64,000 nucleotides of DNA from RHKX01 sp046330285 (GTDB taxonomy: Bacteria; Actinomycetota; Thermoleophilia; Solirubrobacterales; 70-9): the NCBI GenBank assembly GCA_046330285.1, contig JAXLSX010000002.1:62001-126000 (forward strand), in the 5' to 3' direction. Every line of letters begins with the position of its first letter. The stretch's first letter is position 1. The position numbers were made by a program, and so were the translations under genes. This document shows positions 34,656 through 42,546 of the stretch, piece after piece. The notes beneath the pieces are model-generated. The model made no database searches and was not told the DNA's origin. It saw only the letters and a list, made by a program, of their open reading frames with translations.

Positions 34656-35246
34656 ATGCCTAACCGCGTCTACGTGATCGAGCTCGAGCGGGGCGCCGGT
34701 CGCCGCCGCGATCCGCGGATCCCGTGGGTCTACGTCGGCTCGAGCGCGCGTGACGCGGAGATCCGCTTCGCCCAGCACCGTCGCGGCTATCGGTCCTCCG
34801 GCCTGGTCAAGCGGTTCGCGCTGCGGCTCCGCCCCGATCTCTACGAGGATCTGCCGGGCTTCCGCGGGGCGGCGGCGGGCCGCCGGGCCGAGCTCGACCG
34901 TGCCCGTGAGCTCGCGGCGTGCGGCTTCGTCGCCCACAGCGACGGCACGTCCTACGGGAAGGGGGAGGGGGCGTGGTCGGAGTGGGATGCCGACCGGCTC
35001 GCGCTGGTCGGCGAGCACGCCGACCGCGCTGCGCTGGAGCTGGCCGAGTCGTCGTTCACGCGGCTCGACGCGGGGATCTGCGCGGCCCTCCTGCACGGAG
35101 ACCGTGGCTTCTGGGTCGCCGACCACATCGATCCCACCGATCCGCCGCCCGCCTACGGTCTCTTCGCCCACGTCGCGATCGGAGCTCTTCGGGAGCGGGT
35201 CGCGGCGGCGATGGCGGCGACTGCCGCGACGGCCGGCATCGCCTGA
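34656..35246 (+). CDS. GIY-YIG nuclease-like protein
   Basis: A 196-residue protein. The N-terminus reads VYVIELE and, after a 12-residue insert, WVYVGSSARDAEIRFAQHRRGYRSS, a good match to the GIY-YIG core in which the second motif is YVGSS, with conserved Arg and His following. The rest (charged, with ELDRARELAACGFVAH) is family-specific. A structure-specific or repair nuclease role is the default inference. It has no mobile-element context. The ATG has no clear Shine-Dalgarno site. The transporter operon starts 31 bp downstream. Confidence 0.65.
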   Translation: MPNRVYVIELERGAGRRRDPRIPWVYVGSSARDAEIRFAQHRRGYRSSGLVKRFALRLRPDLYEDLPGFRGAAAGRRAELDRARELAACGFVAHSDGTSYGKGEGAWSEWDADRLALVGEHADRAALELAESSFTRLDAGICAALLHGDRGFWVADHIDPTDPPPAYGLFAHVAIGALRERVAAAMAATAATAGIA

Positions 35247-35277
35247 AGCGGCCCCCGTCGCCATATCCTCACGGGCC

Positions 35278-36294
35278 ATGCGCTCCCGGCCCAGCCGCTT
35301 CGCCCGCGTTCTCGCTGCGGCGTCCGCCATCGTCCTCTGCGGGGCGGTGGCGGCCGGATGCGGCGACGACGACGCCGAGGCCGGGGCGACGCCGGCGACG
35401 CTGGTCCTCGACTTCGTGCCCGGCCCCGTGCACGCCGGGATCTACCAGGCGCTCGCCGCCGGTTACTACGAGGAAGCGGGGATCGACCTGAAGGTGATCG
35501 AGCCGACGTCCACCGCCGACACGCTGAAGCTGATCGACTCCGGCAAGGCGGAGTTCGGGATCGCCGACGGCCTCGACGTGGCCGGTCAGATCGACGCCGG
35601 CCGCCAGGCGCGGGCCGTCATGGCGATCGCCCAGGAGCCGCTCGGCGGCGTCATCACCAGGGCCGGGTCGGGCTTCGATTCACCGGCCGATCTCGAGGGA
35701 GCGACGATCGGCGTCACCGGGGTTCCCTCCGACGACGCCATCCTCGACACCGTCGTCGCGGCCGCCGGCGCGGACCCCGATGCCGTCGACCGGATCACGA
35801 TCGGCTTCAACGGCGTCCAGAGCCTCGAGGCGGGGAAGATCGACGGCTTCACTGGCTTCGTGCCCGCCGACGGCGTCCAGGCGGACGTCGACGGGTACCC
35901 GACGCGCTCGTTCGGACCCCGCCGCTGGGGCGATCTCACCTATCCGGGCCTCGTCGTCTTCTCGACGGATCAGGCGATCGCCGACGATCCTGACCTCGTG
36001 CGGGGATTCGTCGCCGCCACCGTCCGCGGCTACGAGGACGTGCTCGCCGATCCGGCGGCGGGAACCGACGCCCTGCTCGAGGCCAACCCGGCGATCGACC
36101 CGGAGTTCGCCCGCCGGTCGCTCCGGGCCTACCTTCCCTATCTGACCGCAGGTGGGCGGCCGTTCGGGTCGCTCGATCCGGCATCGATCGCGCAGATGTC
36201 GGACTTCATGCTCGACGCCGGGCTGATCGACTCGGCGATTCCGCCGCGACGATATGCCGATTTCAGCTTCGCCGACGGCGGCGCCGATGGCTGA
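35278..36294 (+). CDS. ABC importer lipoprotein, NMT1/THI5-like (ThiY type)
   Basis: A 338-residue solute-binding lipoprotein. The signal sequence ends VAAGCGDDD, with a lipidated Cys near residue 24. The mature start LVLDFVPGPVHAGIYQALAAGYYEEAGIDLKVIEP is characteristic of NMT1/THI5-like proteins that bind pyrimidine (HMP) thiamine precursors; riboflavin or sulfonates are less likely. TATCCT lies 8 nt before the ATG, suggesting a very short leader, so no room exists for a TPP riboswitch. It overlaps the ATPase gene by 8 bp and heads a three-gene importer operon. Confidence 0.82.
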   Translation: MRSRPSRFARVLAAASAIVLCGAVAAGCGDDDAEAGATPATLVLDFVPGPVHAGIYQALAAGYYEEAGIDLKVIEPTSTADTLKLIDSGKAEFGIADGLDVAGQIDAGRQARAVMAIAQEPLGGVITRAGSGFDSPADLEGATIGVTGVPSDDAILDTVVAAAGADPDAVDRITIGFNGVQSLEAGKIDGFTGFVPADGVQADVDGYPTRSFGPRRWGDLTYPGLVVFSTDQAIADDPDLVRGFVAATVRGYEDVLADPAAGTDALLEANPAIDPEFARRSLRAYLPYLTAGGRPFGSLDPASIAQMSDFMLDAGLIDSAIPPRRYADFSFADGGADG

Positions 36295-37069
36295 GGTCGT
36301 CCTCGCCGCCTCCGGCCTGGCCCGCACCTTCCCGCCGGCCGGCGGCGGCGACGAGGTCCGTGCCCTCGGCGTCCTCGACATCGAGCTCCGCCGCGGGGAG
36401 CTCGTCTCCGTCATCGGCCCGTCGGGATGCGGCAAGTCGACGCTGCTGAACCTGCTCGCCGGCCTCGACGAGCCGACCCATGGCTCGGTCGCGCTTGCGA
36501 GTGGCGACCCCCTGCTGGGCTCCGTCGCCTACATGCCGCAGGCGGACCTCCTGATGCCGTGGCGGACCGTGCTCGACAACGCGGCCGTCGGACCGCAGCT
36601 CCGCGGCACGCCCATCGCGATCGCGCGGGAGCGCGCCCGGGCCGAGCTCGGGCGCTTCGGGCTCGAAGGGTTCGCCGACGCCTGGCCTTCGCAGATCTCG
36701 GGAGGGATGCGGCAGCGGACCGCGCTGCTGCGGACGTTCCTGACCGACTGCGACGTGATGCTCCTCGACGAGCCGTTCGGCGCTCTCGACGCCCTCACCC
36801 GTCAGGACATGCAGGAGCGGCTCGTCGAGCTCTGGAGCGAGGAGGGAAGGACGATCCTGTTCGTCACCCATGACGTCGAGGAGGCGCTGTTCCTCGGCGA
36901 CCGCGTGATCCGGATGACCCCGCGGCCGGGTCGGATCGCCGACGAGGTGACGGTGGATCTGCCGCGCCCCCGGGTCGCCGGCGAGACCGACCTCCAGCCC
37001 CGGTTCATCGAGCTCAAGCGCGCACTCGAAGCGCCGCTCCGGGCCCGCGACGAGGTTCGGCCGTCATGA
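36287..37069 (+). CDS. ABC importer ATPase (ThiZ/SsuB type)
   Basis: A 260-residue ATPase. Walker A GPSGCGKST lies near residue 45, the Q-loop is YMPQADLLMPW, the signature ISGGMRQRTALLRTF, Walker B VMLLDEPFGALD with catalytic Glu, and the H-loop FVTHDVEEALFL. The sequence style (LLMPWRTVLDN) matches the taurine/thiamine-precursor/nitrate importer class. It starts at an ATG overlapping the end of the binding-protein gene and overlaps the permease by 4 bp. Confidence 0.9.
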   Translation: MAEVVLAASGLARTFPPAGGGDEVRALGVLDIELRRGELVSVIGPSGCGKSTLLNLLAGLDEPTHGSVALASGDPLLGSVAYMPQADLLMPWRTVLDNAAVGPQLRGTPIAIARERARAELGRFGLEGFADAWPSQISGGMRQRTALLRTFLTDCDVMLLDEPFGALDALTRQDMQERLVELWSEEGRTILFVTHDVEEALFLGDRVIRMTPRPGRIADEVTVDLPRPRVAGETDLQPRFIELKRALEAPLRARDEVRPS

Positions 37070-37827
37070 GCTCTCCGGCCCGGATCCGCCGCTGGATCGC
37101 GCCGATCGCCTTCGCGCTCCTCTTCCTCGGCGCCTGGCAGCTCTACGTCGCCGTCGCCGACGTCCCCGAATCGTCGCTGCCGTCGCCGACGGAGATCGCG
37201 TCCGCGGGGTGGGACAACCGGAGCCTGTTGATCGACAACACCTGGATCACGATCGGCGAGATCCTGCTCGGCTTCGCGCTGGCGATCGTCGTCGGGGTCC
37301 TACTCGCCCTCGCGATCCGCTCGTCGCGGACGGTCGAGCGGGCCGTCTATCCGTGGCTCGTGGTCTCGCAGATGGTCCCGGTGCCGGCGATCGCGCCGAT
37401 CTTCGTAATCTGGACCGGGTTCGACCTGCGGCCGCGGGTGATGGTGATCGCGCTCGTCGCCTTCTTCCCGATCGTCGTCAACGCGGTGGACGGGCTCCGC
37501 GCGGCCGACCCAGCCCTTTTGCGCCTGATGCGGACGATGGGGGCCTCGCGCGGCCAACTCCTCCGGCACGGGAGCTTCCCGGCGTCGCTGCCTTTCCTCT
37601 TCAGCGGCCTCAAGGTCGCGGCGGCCCTGTCTGTGATCGGCGCCGTCTTCGCCGAATGGGTCGGCTCCAGCGAGGGCCTCGGGCACCTGATCCTCGTCCT
37701 CAACAACGCGACCGAGACGGCGACGATGTTCGCCGTGATCTTCCTGCTGTCGCTGATCGGGATCGGCCTCTTCGGCCTCGTCGCGCTCGCCGAGCGCCTG
37801 CTGTTGCCCTGGTACCGGGCCCGCTAG
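37066..37827 (+). CDS. ABC importer permease (ThiX/SsuC type)
   Basis: A 253-residue permease with six helices and a coupling motif in GASRGQLLRHGSFPASLPFLFSGLKVAAALSVIGAVFAEW (EAA-loop type), typical of BPD-transport-1 permeases of the SsuC/ThiX class. It works with the two genes upstream. Its TAG interlocks with the stop of the convergent gene within one CTAG, leaving no space for a terminator. Confidence 0.9.
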   Translation: MSSPARIRRWIAPIAFALLFLGAWQLYVAVADVPESSLPSPTEIASAGWDNRSLLIDNTWITIGEILLGFALAIVVGVLLALAIRSSRTVERAVYPWLVVSQMVPVPAIAPIFVIWTGFDLRPRVMVIALVAFFPIVVNAVDGLRAADPALLRLMRTMGASRGQLLRHGSFPASLPFLFSGLKVAAALSVIGAVFAEWVGSSEGLGHLILVLNNATETATMFAVIFLLSLIGIGLFGLVALAERLLLPWYRAR

Positions 37828-39188
37828 CGGGCGAGCCCGGCGATCAGCGCCCCGGCGCGCTCGCGGAACTCGTCGCAGCCGGCGGCGGTCCTCGTCAGGT
37901 TGCCGGCGATCGGGCGTGACACCACGACACCGTTTCGACCGGTCGGCGCGACCGACCAGCCTTTCGGGACCACGGCGGCGGCGATCGCCTCCGACGACGG
38001 TGCCTTCGGCACTTCGGCGATCATGGCGTCGTAGGACGCGGGACCGCCGTCCGCCCGTGCGGCCATGCCGTGCCGGCCGCTGGCCCGCAGCTCGGCCGAG
38101 TCCGAGAGCATCACGAAGAGGCCGTCGAGCGAGGTGCCCGGGATCGGCCCGGCCTGGACGCTCTCGGCGGCGCCCGGGACCGGCAGGTTGCGATGGTCGT
38201 GATGGAACCGCGCGAGCTTCTGCCGCTCGAGCCCGCGAGAGCGCGCGTACTCGCGGTTGAACGCCTGGATCCCGACCCAGTTGACCGAGAGCGAGTCCTC
38301 GAACAGGTAGCCGCCCGCGAACGCCTGGCGGCCGGCGCCGAAACCCGCGACGAACCCGGCGATCGCCGCGATCGGTGCGATCAGGACGTTCGTGAACAGC
38401 AGGGTGCCGAAGAAGGCGACGACGGCGACGATGCCGGCGACGACCAGTGCCTTGAGCAGGACCGACGGCTTGCGGGCGGCGATGCGGGCGTATGCCGCCG
38501 CGGCCTCGCGGGCTCCGGCCGGCGGCTCCCTCCACTCGATCTCGGCGACCGCCGCGTCGGTCTTTCGCTGCCCGTCGCTCGCCTGCCGGAGGTCGGGGTC
38601 GTCGCCCTCCTCGATCGCCTCGTCGCGGATCGCGGCAGCAATCCGCGCCGCGGCGTCCCAGAGCGTCGCCGGCTCGGTTTCCGGATCGGCTGCGAGGACG
38701 CAGAGCCAACCCTCGTTGAGCTCGAAGCCGAGGCCGGCGGGGGCGTCCTCGGCCAGCCAGGCGATCAGTGCCGGGGAGAACAGTTCGAGCGTCCAGCCCG
38801 CGTCCTGTCCGGCCAGGACGACGAGCCGGAAGCGGTCCTCGAAGGCGATGCTCTCGAGCCGGACCTCGTCCCAGCGCTCGGCCGGGTACCCGCCGGTCGA
38901 CGCCGGTCCCGCCGCGCGGTCGTGGCAGGCGATGGTCGTCGCGTACGCCAGCGTCTCGGGGATCCGGCAGAGGACCGCGAGGGTGCCGGGTCCTGCCTCG
39001 CCCTCCGGCCGGCTCGCGGCGAGCCGGAGGATCGTGCCGGCGACGTTGCCGGTGAGCGTGCCGGTGGCGGTCGCGAGGGTCTTGCCGCCGCTCGGCACGA
39101 GTGCCGGAGTCGCGGCGCGGACGCTGCCGGGCTCCGACAGCTCGAGCTCGCGCCGGGACGCGAAGGCGGCGACCGCGGCGTCGCTCAC
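37824..39188 (-). CDS. hypothetical protein with central membrane hairpin
   Basis: A 454-residue protein that I do not recognise. Residues of about 1-235 look soluble and mixed alpha/beta (IPETLAYATTIACHDRA, GWTLELFSPALIAWLAEDAPAGLGFELNEGWLCVLA). Two adjacent helices follow at about 240-290 (VLLKALVVAGIVAVVAFFGTLLFTNVLIAPIAAIAGFVAGF), then a soluble C-terminal part with FHHDHRNLPVPG. The long N-terminal part may sense or bind something in the cytoplasm. It starts at GTG 4 bp after the small gene at 39193, so the two are an operon. Confidence 0.6.
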   Translation of the reverse strand: MSDAAVAAFASRRELELSEPGSVRAATPALVPSGGKTLATATGTLTGNVAGTILRLAASRPEGEAGPGTLAVLCRIPETLAYATTIACHDRAAGPASTGGYPAERWDEVRLESIAFEDRFRLVVLAGQDAGWTLELFSPALIAWLAEDAPAGLGFELNEGWLCVLAADPETEPATLWDAAARIAAAIRDEAIEEGDDPDLRQASDGQRKTDAAVAEIEWREPPAGAREAAAAYARIAARKPSVLLKALVVAGIVAVVAFFGTLLFTNVLIAPIAAIAGFVAGFGAGRQAFAGGYLFEDSLSVNWVGIQAFNREYARSRGLERQKLARFHHDHRNLPVPGAAESVQAGPIPGTSLDGLFVMLSDSAELRASGRHGMAARADGGPASYDAMIAEVPKAPSSEAIAAAVVPKGWSVAPTGRNGVVVSRPIAGNLTRTAAGCDEFRERAGALIAGLAR

Positions 39189-39192
39189 CGGA

Positions 39193-39513
39193 TCAGGTCG
39201 GCTTGCCCCACCGGGAGTCGCCGTAGTCGCGGTCGCGGTCGTCCTCGACGCCTTCGCCGGGCCCGTAGCCGGCCTCGGTCAGCATCCGGCGCAGGTCGAC
39301 GACCGTCTGGACGTCGAGCTCCTTCTTCTTCGGGACGGGAATCACCTCGGTCTCGGGCCCGATCGTGACCTTGACCTTGTCCTTGTGCTCCTCGTCGATC
39401 GCCCCGATCGCGTCGAGCAGGCTGTGGACCTTCCGCCATTCGACGGTCGCCGTGGCCTGGTGGTCGAAGATCTCGCGCAGGGTGTTGCGGTGGTGGTGGC
39501 TGAGGTGCTCCAT
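39193..39513 (-). CDS. small HicA-like fold protein
   Basis: A 106-residue protein. The pattern LREIFDHQATATVEWRKVHSLLDAIG, then KVKVTIGPETEVIPVPKKKELDVQTVVDLRRMLTEAGY, resembles the dsRNA-binding-like fold of HicA mRNA interferases. The catalytic-type His of HicA (in a GSH context) is not obvious, although several N-terminal His (HLSHHHRN) are present. No HicB antitoxin is adjacent, so a toxin role is doubtful. It is probably a family of small actinobacterial proteins of unknown role, co-transcribed with the membrane protein downstream. Confidence 0.6.
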   Translation of the reverse strand: MEHLSHHHRNTLREIFDHQATATVEWRKVHSLLDAIGAIDEEHKDKVKVTIGPETEVIPVPKKKELDVQTVVDLRRMLTEAGYGPGEGVEDDRDRDYGDSRWGKPT

Positions 39514-39559
39514 GGCTCGCTCTCGTATCGCGGGGTGGGGGAGGGATCGATCCTAGGCG

Positions 39560-40681
39560 CTAGCGGACGATCACCGGAGTGCCGATCCGGGCGAAGTCGT
39601 AGACGTGCTCGGCCTCCGGCTCGGGCACCCGGACGCATCCGTGAGAGGCCGGGTAGGGCGGGACGTCGGGGTAGGCGTGGAAGGCGATCCCGGCGTTGAA
39701 GTAGGAGGCCCAGGGCAGCCACGTCTGGTACGGAACCGACCACGAGTTCTCCTCCTTGCGGAAGACCTCGAAGCGGCCCGCCGGGGTCGTATAGCCCGGA
39801 GCCCCGGAGGAGGTGTGGACGACCCGCCGCGCCCGGTCGTGCTTGACGAGGAGGGTGACGCCCTTGTCGCGGTAGACCTCGATCCGGCGGCTCGGGCCGT
39901 CGCCCTTCGGCGTCGGCCGGCGCGCGTCGGCCAGGGCCGCCTTCGTGAGCGGGCCGGCGATCCCGTCGCGCTCGAGCCCCTCCCAGGCCTGGAATGCCAT
40001 CACGGCCTGGCGCGTCCGGTAGCCGTCGACGCCGTCGACTGCGCCCTTCGGCAGATAATGGAGCTGCGCGAGCCGCTCCTGCACCGCCCGCACGCCGGAA
40101 GACGCCTTTCCGTGCGCCGGCAGTTCGCCGCGCTTCCGCTTCGGCGCCTTCGGGCTCGGCCGGGCGAAGTCGCTGCGACTGCGCGGCGCAGCTACCGGGC
40201 GGCCCGCGGCCACGACGCGTGTCCGGTCGATCCCTTCGAGGCCACCCATCGTGAAGGTCACCTGCGCGAGCCGCGCGTCGAGCTCGGACTCCTGGTCGGT
40301 ACTGCGGGCCGATTTCCGCGCGGGTACGCCCTTGGTGAACTCGCCCGACACGCGGATCGTCGCGGTCCCGCCATCGACCTCGACCCCCTCGACCTCGGTT
40401 CCGGCGGGGATCGCCGTCTCGAGCTTGCCCCGCGCCTGCTGCGGCGGCCCTTCGACGAGTGCCTTCGCAGCGGCCTCCGGATCGCTCGGCCCCGGGACCG
40501 GGCGGAGCTGCTCGCCGGCCGTGAAGTAGGTCTGCGAAGCGGGCGCTTCGGCGGTCGTCGGCTCCGTGCCCGTAGCCGGCGACGTCGAGCTGTCGGTTCC
40601 GGACGGATCGCCGGAGTCGCCGCAGCCCGCGAGGACGGCGATCAGCGCGATCAGCGCCGCTACGAAGAGCCTGGCGCCCAA
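39560..40681 (-). CDS. L,D-transpeptidase lipoprotein (GerMN, PG-binding, YkuD)
   Basis: A 373-residue envelope protein. A TTG start is followed by a signal with lipobox LAGCGDSG (Cys about residue 20), a GerMN-like domain (about 45-165: AAAKALVEGPPQQARG, TATIRVSGEF), a peptidoglycan-binding domain (about 195-250: VRAVQERLAQLHYLPKGAVDG) and a YkuD catalytic domain (about 265-373) with HAYPDVPPYPASHGCVRVPE, where SHGC carries the catalytic Cys. It would form 3-3 crosslinks or modify peptidoglycan outside the membrane. A 9-bp gap separates it from the upstream AI-2E-type gene. Confidence 0.88.
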   Translation of the reverse strand: MGARLFVAALIALIAVLAGCGDSGDPSGTDSSTSPATGTEPTTAEAPASQTYFTAGEQLRPVPGPSDPEAAAKALVEGPPQQARGKLETAIPAGTEVEGVEVDGGTATIRVSGEFTKGVPARKSARSTDQESELDARLAQVTFTMGGLEGIDRTRVVAAGRPVAAPRSRSDFARPSPKAPKRKRGELPAHGKASSGVRAVQERLAQLHYLPKGAVDGVDGYRTRQAVMAFQAWEGLERDGIAGPLTKAALADARRPTPKGDGPSRRIEVYRDKGVTLLVKHDRARRVVHTSSGAPGYTTPAGRFEVFRKEENSWSVPYQTWLPWASYFNAGIAFHAYPDVPPYPASHGCVRVPEPEAEHVYDFARIGTPVIVR

Positions 40682-40690
40682 GCCGCGTCC

Positions 40691-41884
40691 TCAGCCGGGA
40701 ACCGGTTCGGGCGCACCGGCTCCCGGCTCGGTGCGATCTTCGTTCGCGCCCTCTTCGAGCTCGGCCCGTGCCTTGGCGAGGTCGGCGCTGATCCGGACGA
40801 CGGCCGCGACGACCGGCGCCGCGATGATCAGCCCGAGGGTTCCGAACATCGCGCCGCCGGCGATCGTCACGATCAGGACCGCGAGCGGGTGGATGCCGAG
40901 GGCCGCCCCCATCGCGAAGGGCTGGACCACCTGCTGCAACGGGCCGTTGGCGAGGAGCTGAAGGAACGCCATCGAGCCCGCGGCCGCGATGCCGTCGCTC
41001 CCGAGCGCCAGCAGGACCGTGAAGATCGCCGCGGTCCAGGCCCCGATGTAGGGGATGTAGCCGGCAATGAAGGTGACGGCGACGATCGTCGGGATCAGCG
41101 GAACACCGATGATCGCGGCGCCGACGCCGACGACCACCGCGCTGAAGACCGCGACGAGGGTGACGCCGAGGAAGTACCCGCGCATCGACCCGATCGACCG
41201 CTGGGTGACGATCCTGGCGACGCCGGGAGGGACGCCGAGGTGACTCTCGGTCCAGCGCCGGATCGTCGGTCCGTCCTTGAGCAGGAAGAAGAGGCTGAGG
41301 ATGGTCATCGCGAGGAAGAACGCGAGCGACGACAGCCGCTGGATCCCGGAGAGGATCCCCGAGAGCAGGGCCGAGGCGCCGTCGTGGGCGCCGCTGCCGA
41401 GGTCCTTCGCGGATTGATCCGCCTTGCTCTGGTCGAGACCGAGGTCCTGGAGCCAGCCCGAGATCGAGTTCTTGGCCTCGTCGAGGTGGCTGGTGATGCT
41501 CCCGGCCTGCTGATCGATGCCGAGCACCACCAGCGCCGCCACTCCGGCGCCGACGAGGACGATGCCGAGCATCACCATGAGGGCGCCGAGGGCGCGCGGG
41601 ATCCGGTGGCGGTGCAGCCAGCCGACGATCGGGGACGCTACGACCGCGACGATGCCGGCCACGATCACCGGGATCGTGATCACCTGCGTCAGCGCGCCGA
41701 GCCAGACGAGGCCGCTGAGCAGGAGTGTGATCCCGACGAGGAGCCAGGCCATCATCCCGATGTTCCGCAGCCACTCGGGAACGTTGAACATGCCGGAGAG
41801 CTGGGAGGGATCGATCTCGACGATCTGCTCGTCGCCCGCGCCCTCGGGTGCGCCCTCGCCTCGTCGCAACCGCCCGCGGATCAT
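40691..41884 (-). CDS. AI-2E family transporter
   Basis: A 397-residue membrane protein with about eight helices. The family signature is seen in the middle and C-terminal half (FLLKDGPTIRRWTESHLGVPPG; IPLIPTIVAVTFIAGYIPYIGAWTAAI; GNGPLQQVVQPF-like NGPLQQVVQPFAMG; MFGTLGLIIAAPVVAAV). Family members export autoinducer-2, Na+ or other solutes; the substrate here is unknown. A TAGCTT box on the minus strand (41897-41892) lies 7 nt before the ATG, so the message is probably leaderless and divergent from the gene at 41929. Confidence 0.85.
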   Translation of the reverse strand: MIRGRLRRGEGAPEGAGDEQIVEIDPSQLSGMFNVPEWLRNIGMMAWLLVGITLLLSGLVWLGALTQVITIPVIVAGIVAVVASPIVGWLHRHRIPRALGALMVMLGIVLVGAGVAALVVLGIDQQAGSITSHLDEAKNSISGWLQDLGLDQSKADQSAKDLGSGAHDGASALLSGILSGIQRLSSLAFFLAMTILSLFFLLKDGPTIRRWTESHLGVPPGVARIVTQRSIGSMRGYFLGVTLVAVFSAVVVGVGAAIIGVPLIPTIVAVTFIAGYIPYIGAWTAAIFTVLLALGSDGIAAAGSMAFLQLLANGPLQQVVQPFAMGAALGIHPLAVLIVTIAGGAMFGTLGLIIAAPVVAAVVRISADLAKARAELEEGANEDRTEPGAGAPEPVPG

Positions 41885-41891
41885 GACCCGA

Positions 41892-41921
41892 AAGCTAACG
41901 ACGGGCTCCGACGAATAGCCT
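41892..41921. promoter_or_regulatory. divergent leaderless -10 boxes
   Basis: TAGCTT on the minus strand (41897-41892) is 7 nt before the AI-2E transporter ATG. TAGCCT on the plus strand (41916-41921) is 7 nt before the ATG at 41929. The two genes thus share a 44-bp promoter region. Confidence 0.6.
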
Positions 41922-41928
41922 CGCGTCG

Positions 41929-42546
41929 ATGAGCACCGGTGCCCGGCGGGCCAACACGGCGATCGGGATCCTGTTCGCGATCGGCTCGGCCTGCTTCGTC
42001 ATCGGACCGTTCCCGGGCTACGTCCAGCACGTCGGCTCCAGCGCCGACGGAATCACGTTCTTCGTCGGCTCGATCTTCTTCACCTCGGCGGCGCTCCTGC
42101 AGTTCGTCACCACCCGGCTGGTCGGCGGCGGCAGGGCGGATTGGTGGGCCGGCGGCATCCAGTTCGTCGGCACGCTCTTCTTCAACATCAGCACCTACGA
42201 GGCGATGCAGAAGGCGCTCGACACGAGCGCGACCGACCGGCTCGTCTGGCAGCCGGACGTCTACGGGTCGATCTGCTTCCTCGTCTCGAGCTGGATCGCC
42301 TACGGCGCCGCCAACGGCGGCTACGGACGCCGGGTCAGGCGCGACACGCCGGCGACGATCGCGCTCGTCAACCTGATCGGCAGTATCGCCTTCGGCGTCT
42401 CCGCGGTCGCGGCCTATGTCGTCCCGTCGACCGGCGATGTCCTCGCGCTCGGAGCGTCGAACTTCACGACTTCACTCGGCGCGGTCTGCTTCCTCGCCGG
42501 CGCGATCCTCCTGCTGCCCGCGGTCAGTAGCCGACGCCGGTCTTGA
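41929..42546 (+). CDS. membrane protein with YrhK-like segments
   Basis: A 205-residue protein with five or six helices. Segments such as FFVGSIFFTSAALLQFVTTR and LFFNISTYEAMQKAL, then VWQPDVYGSICFLVSSWIAYG, recall YrhK-type domains, a small membrane family of unknown function. Two related halves seem present. Its last 23 bases overlap the 3' end of the convergent glutamate decarboxylase gene. A leaderless -10 box supports the ATG. Confidence 0.65.
   Translation: MSTGARRANTAIGILFAIGSACFVIGPFPGYVQHVGSSADGITFFVGSIFFTSAALLQFVTTRLVGGGRADWWAGGIQFVGTLFFNISTYEAMQKALDTSATDRLVWQPDVYGSICFLVSSWIAYGAANGGYGRRVRRDTPATIALVNLIGSIAFGVSAVAAYVVPSTGDVLALGASNFTTSLGAVCFLAGAILLLPAVSSRRRS

Noticed and set aside
39193..39513. 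HicAB toxin-antitoxin module
   Set aside because: No HicB partner is adjacent and the catalytic His context of HicA is not clear, so only a fold resemblance is reported.
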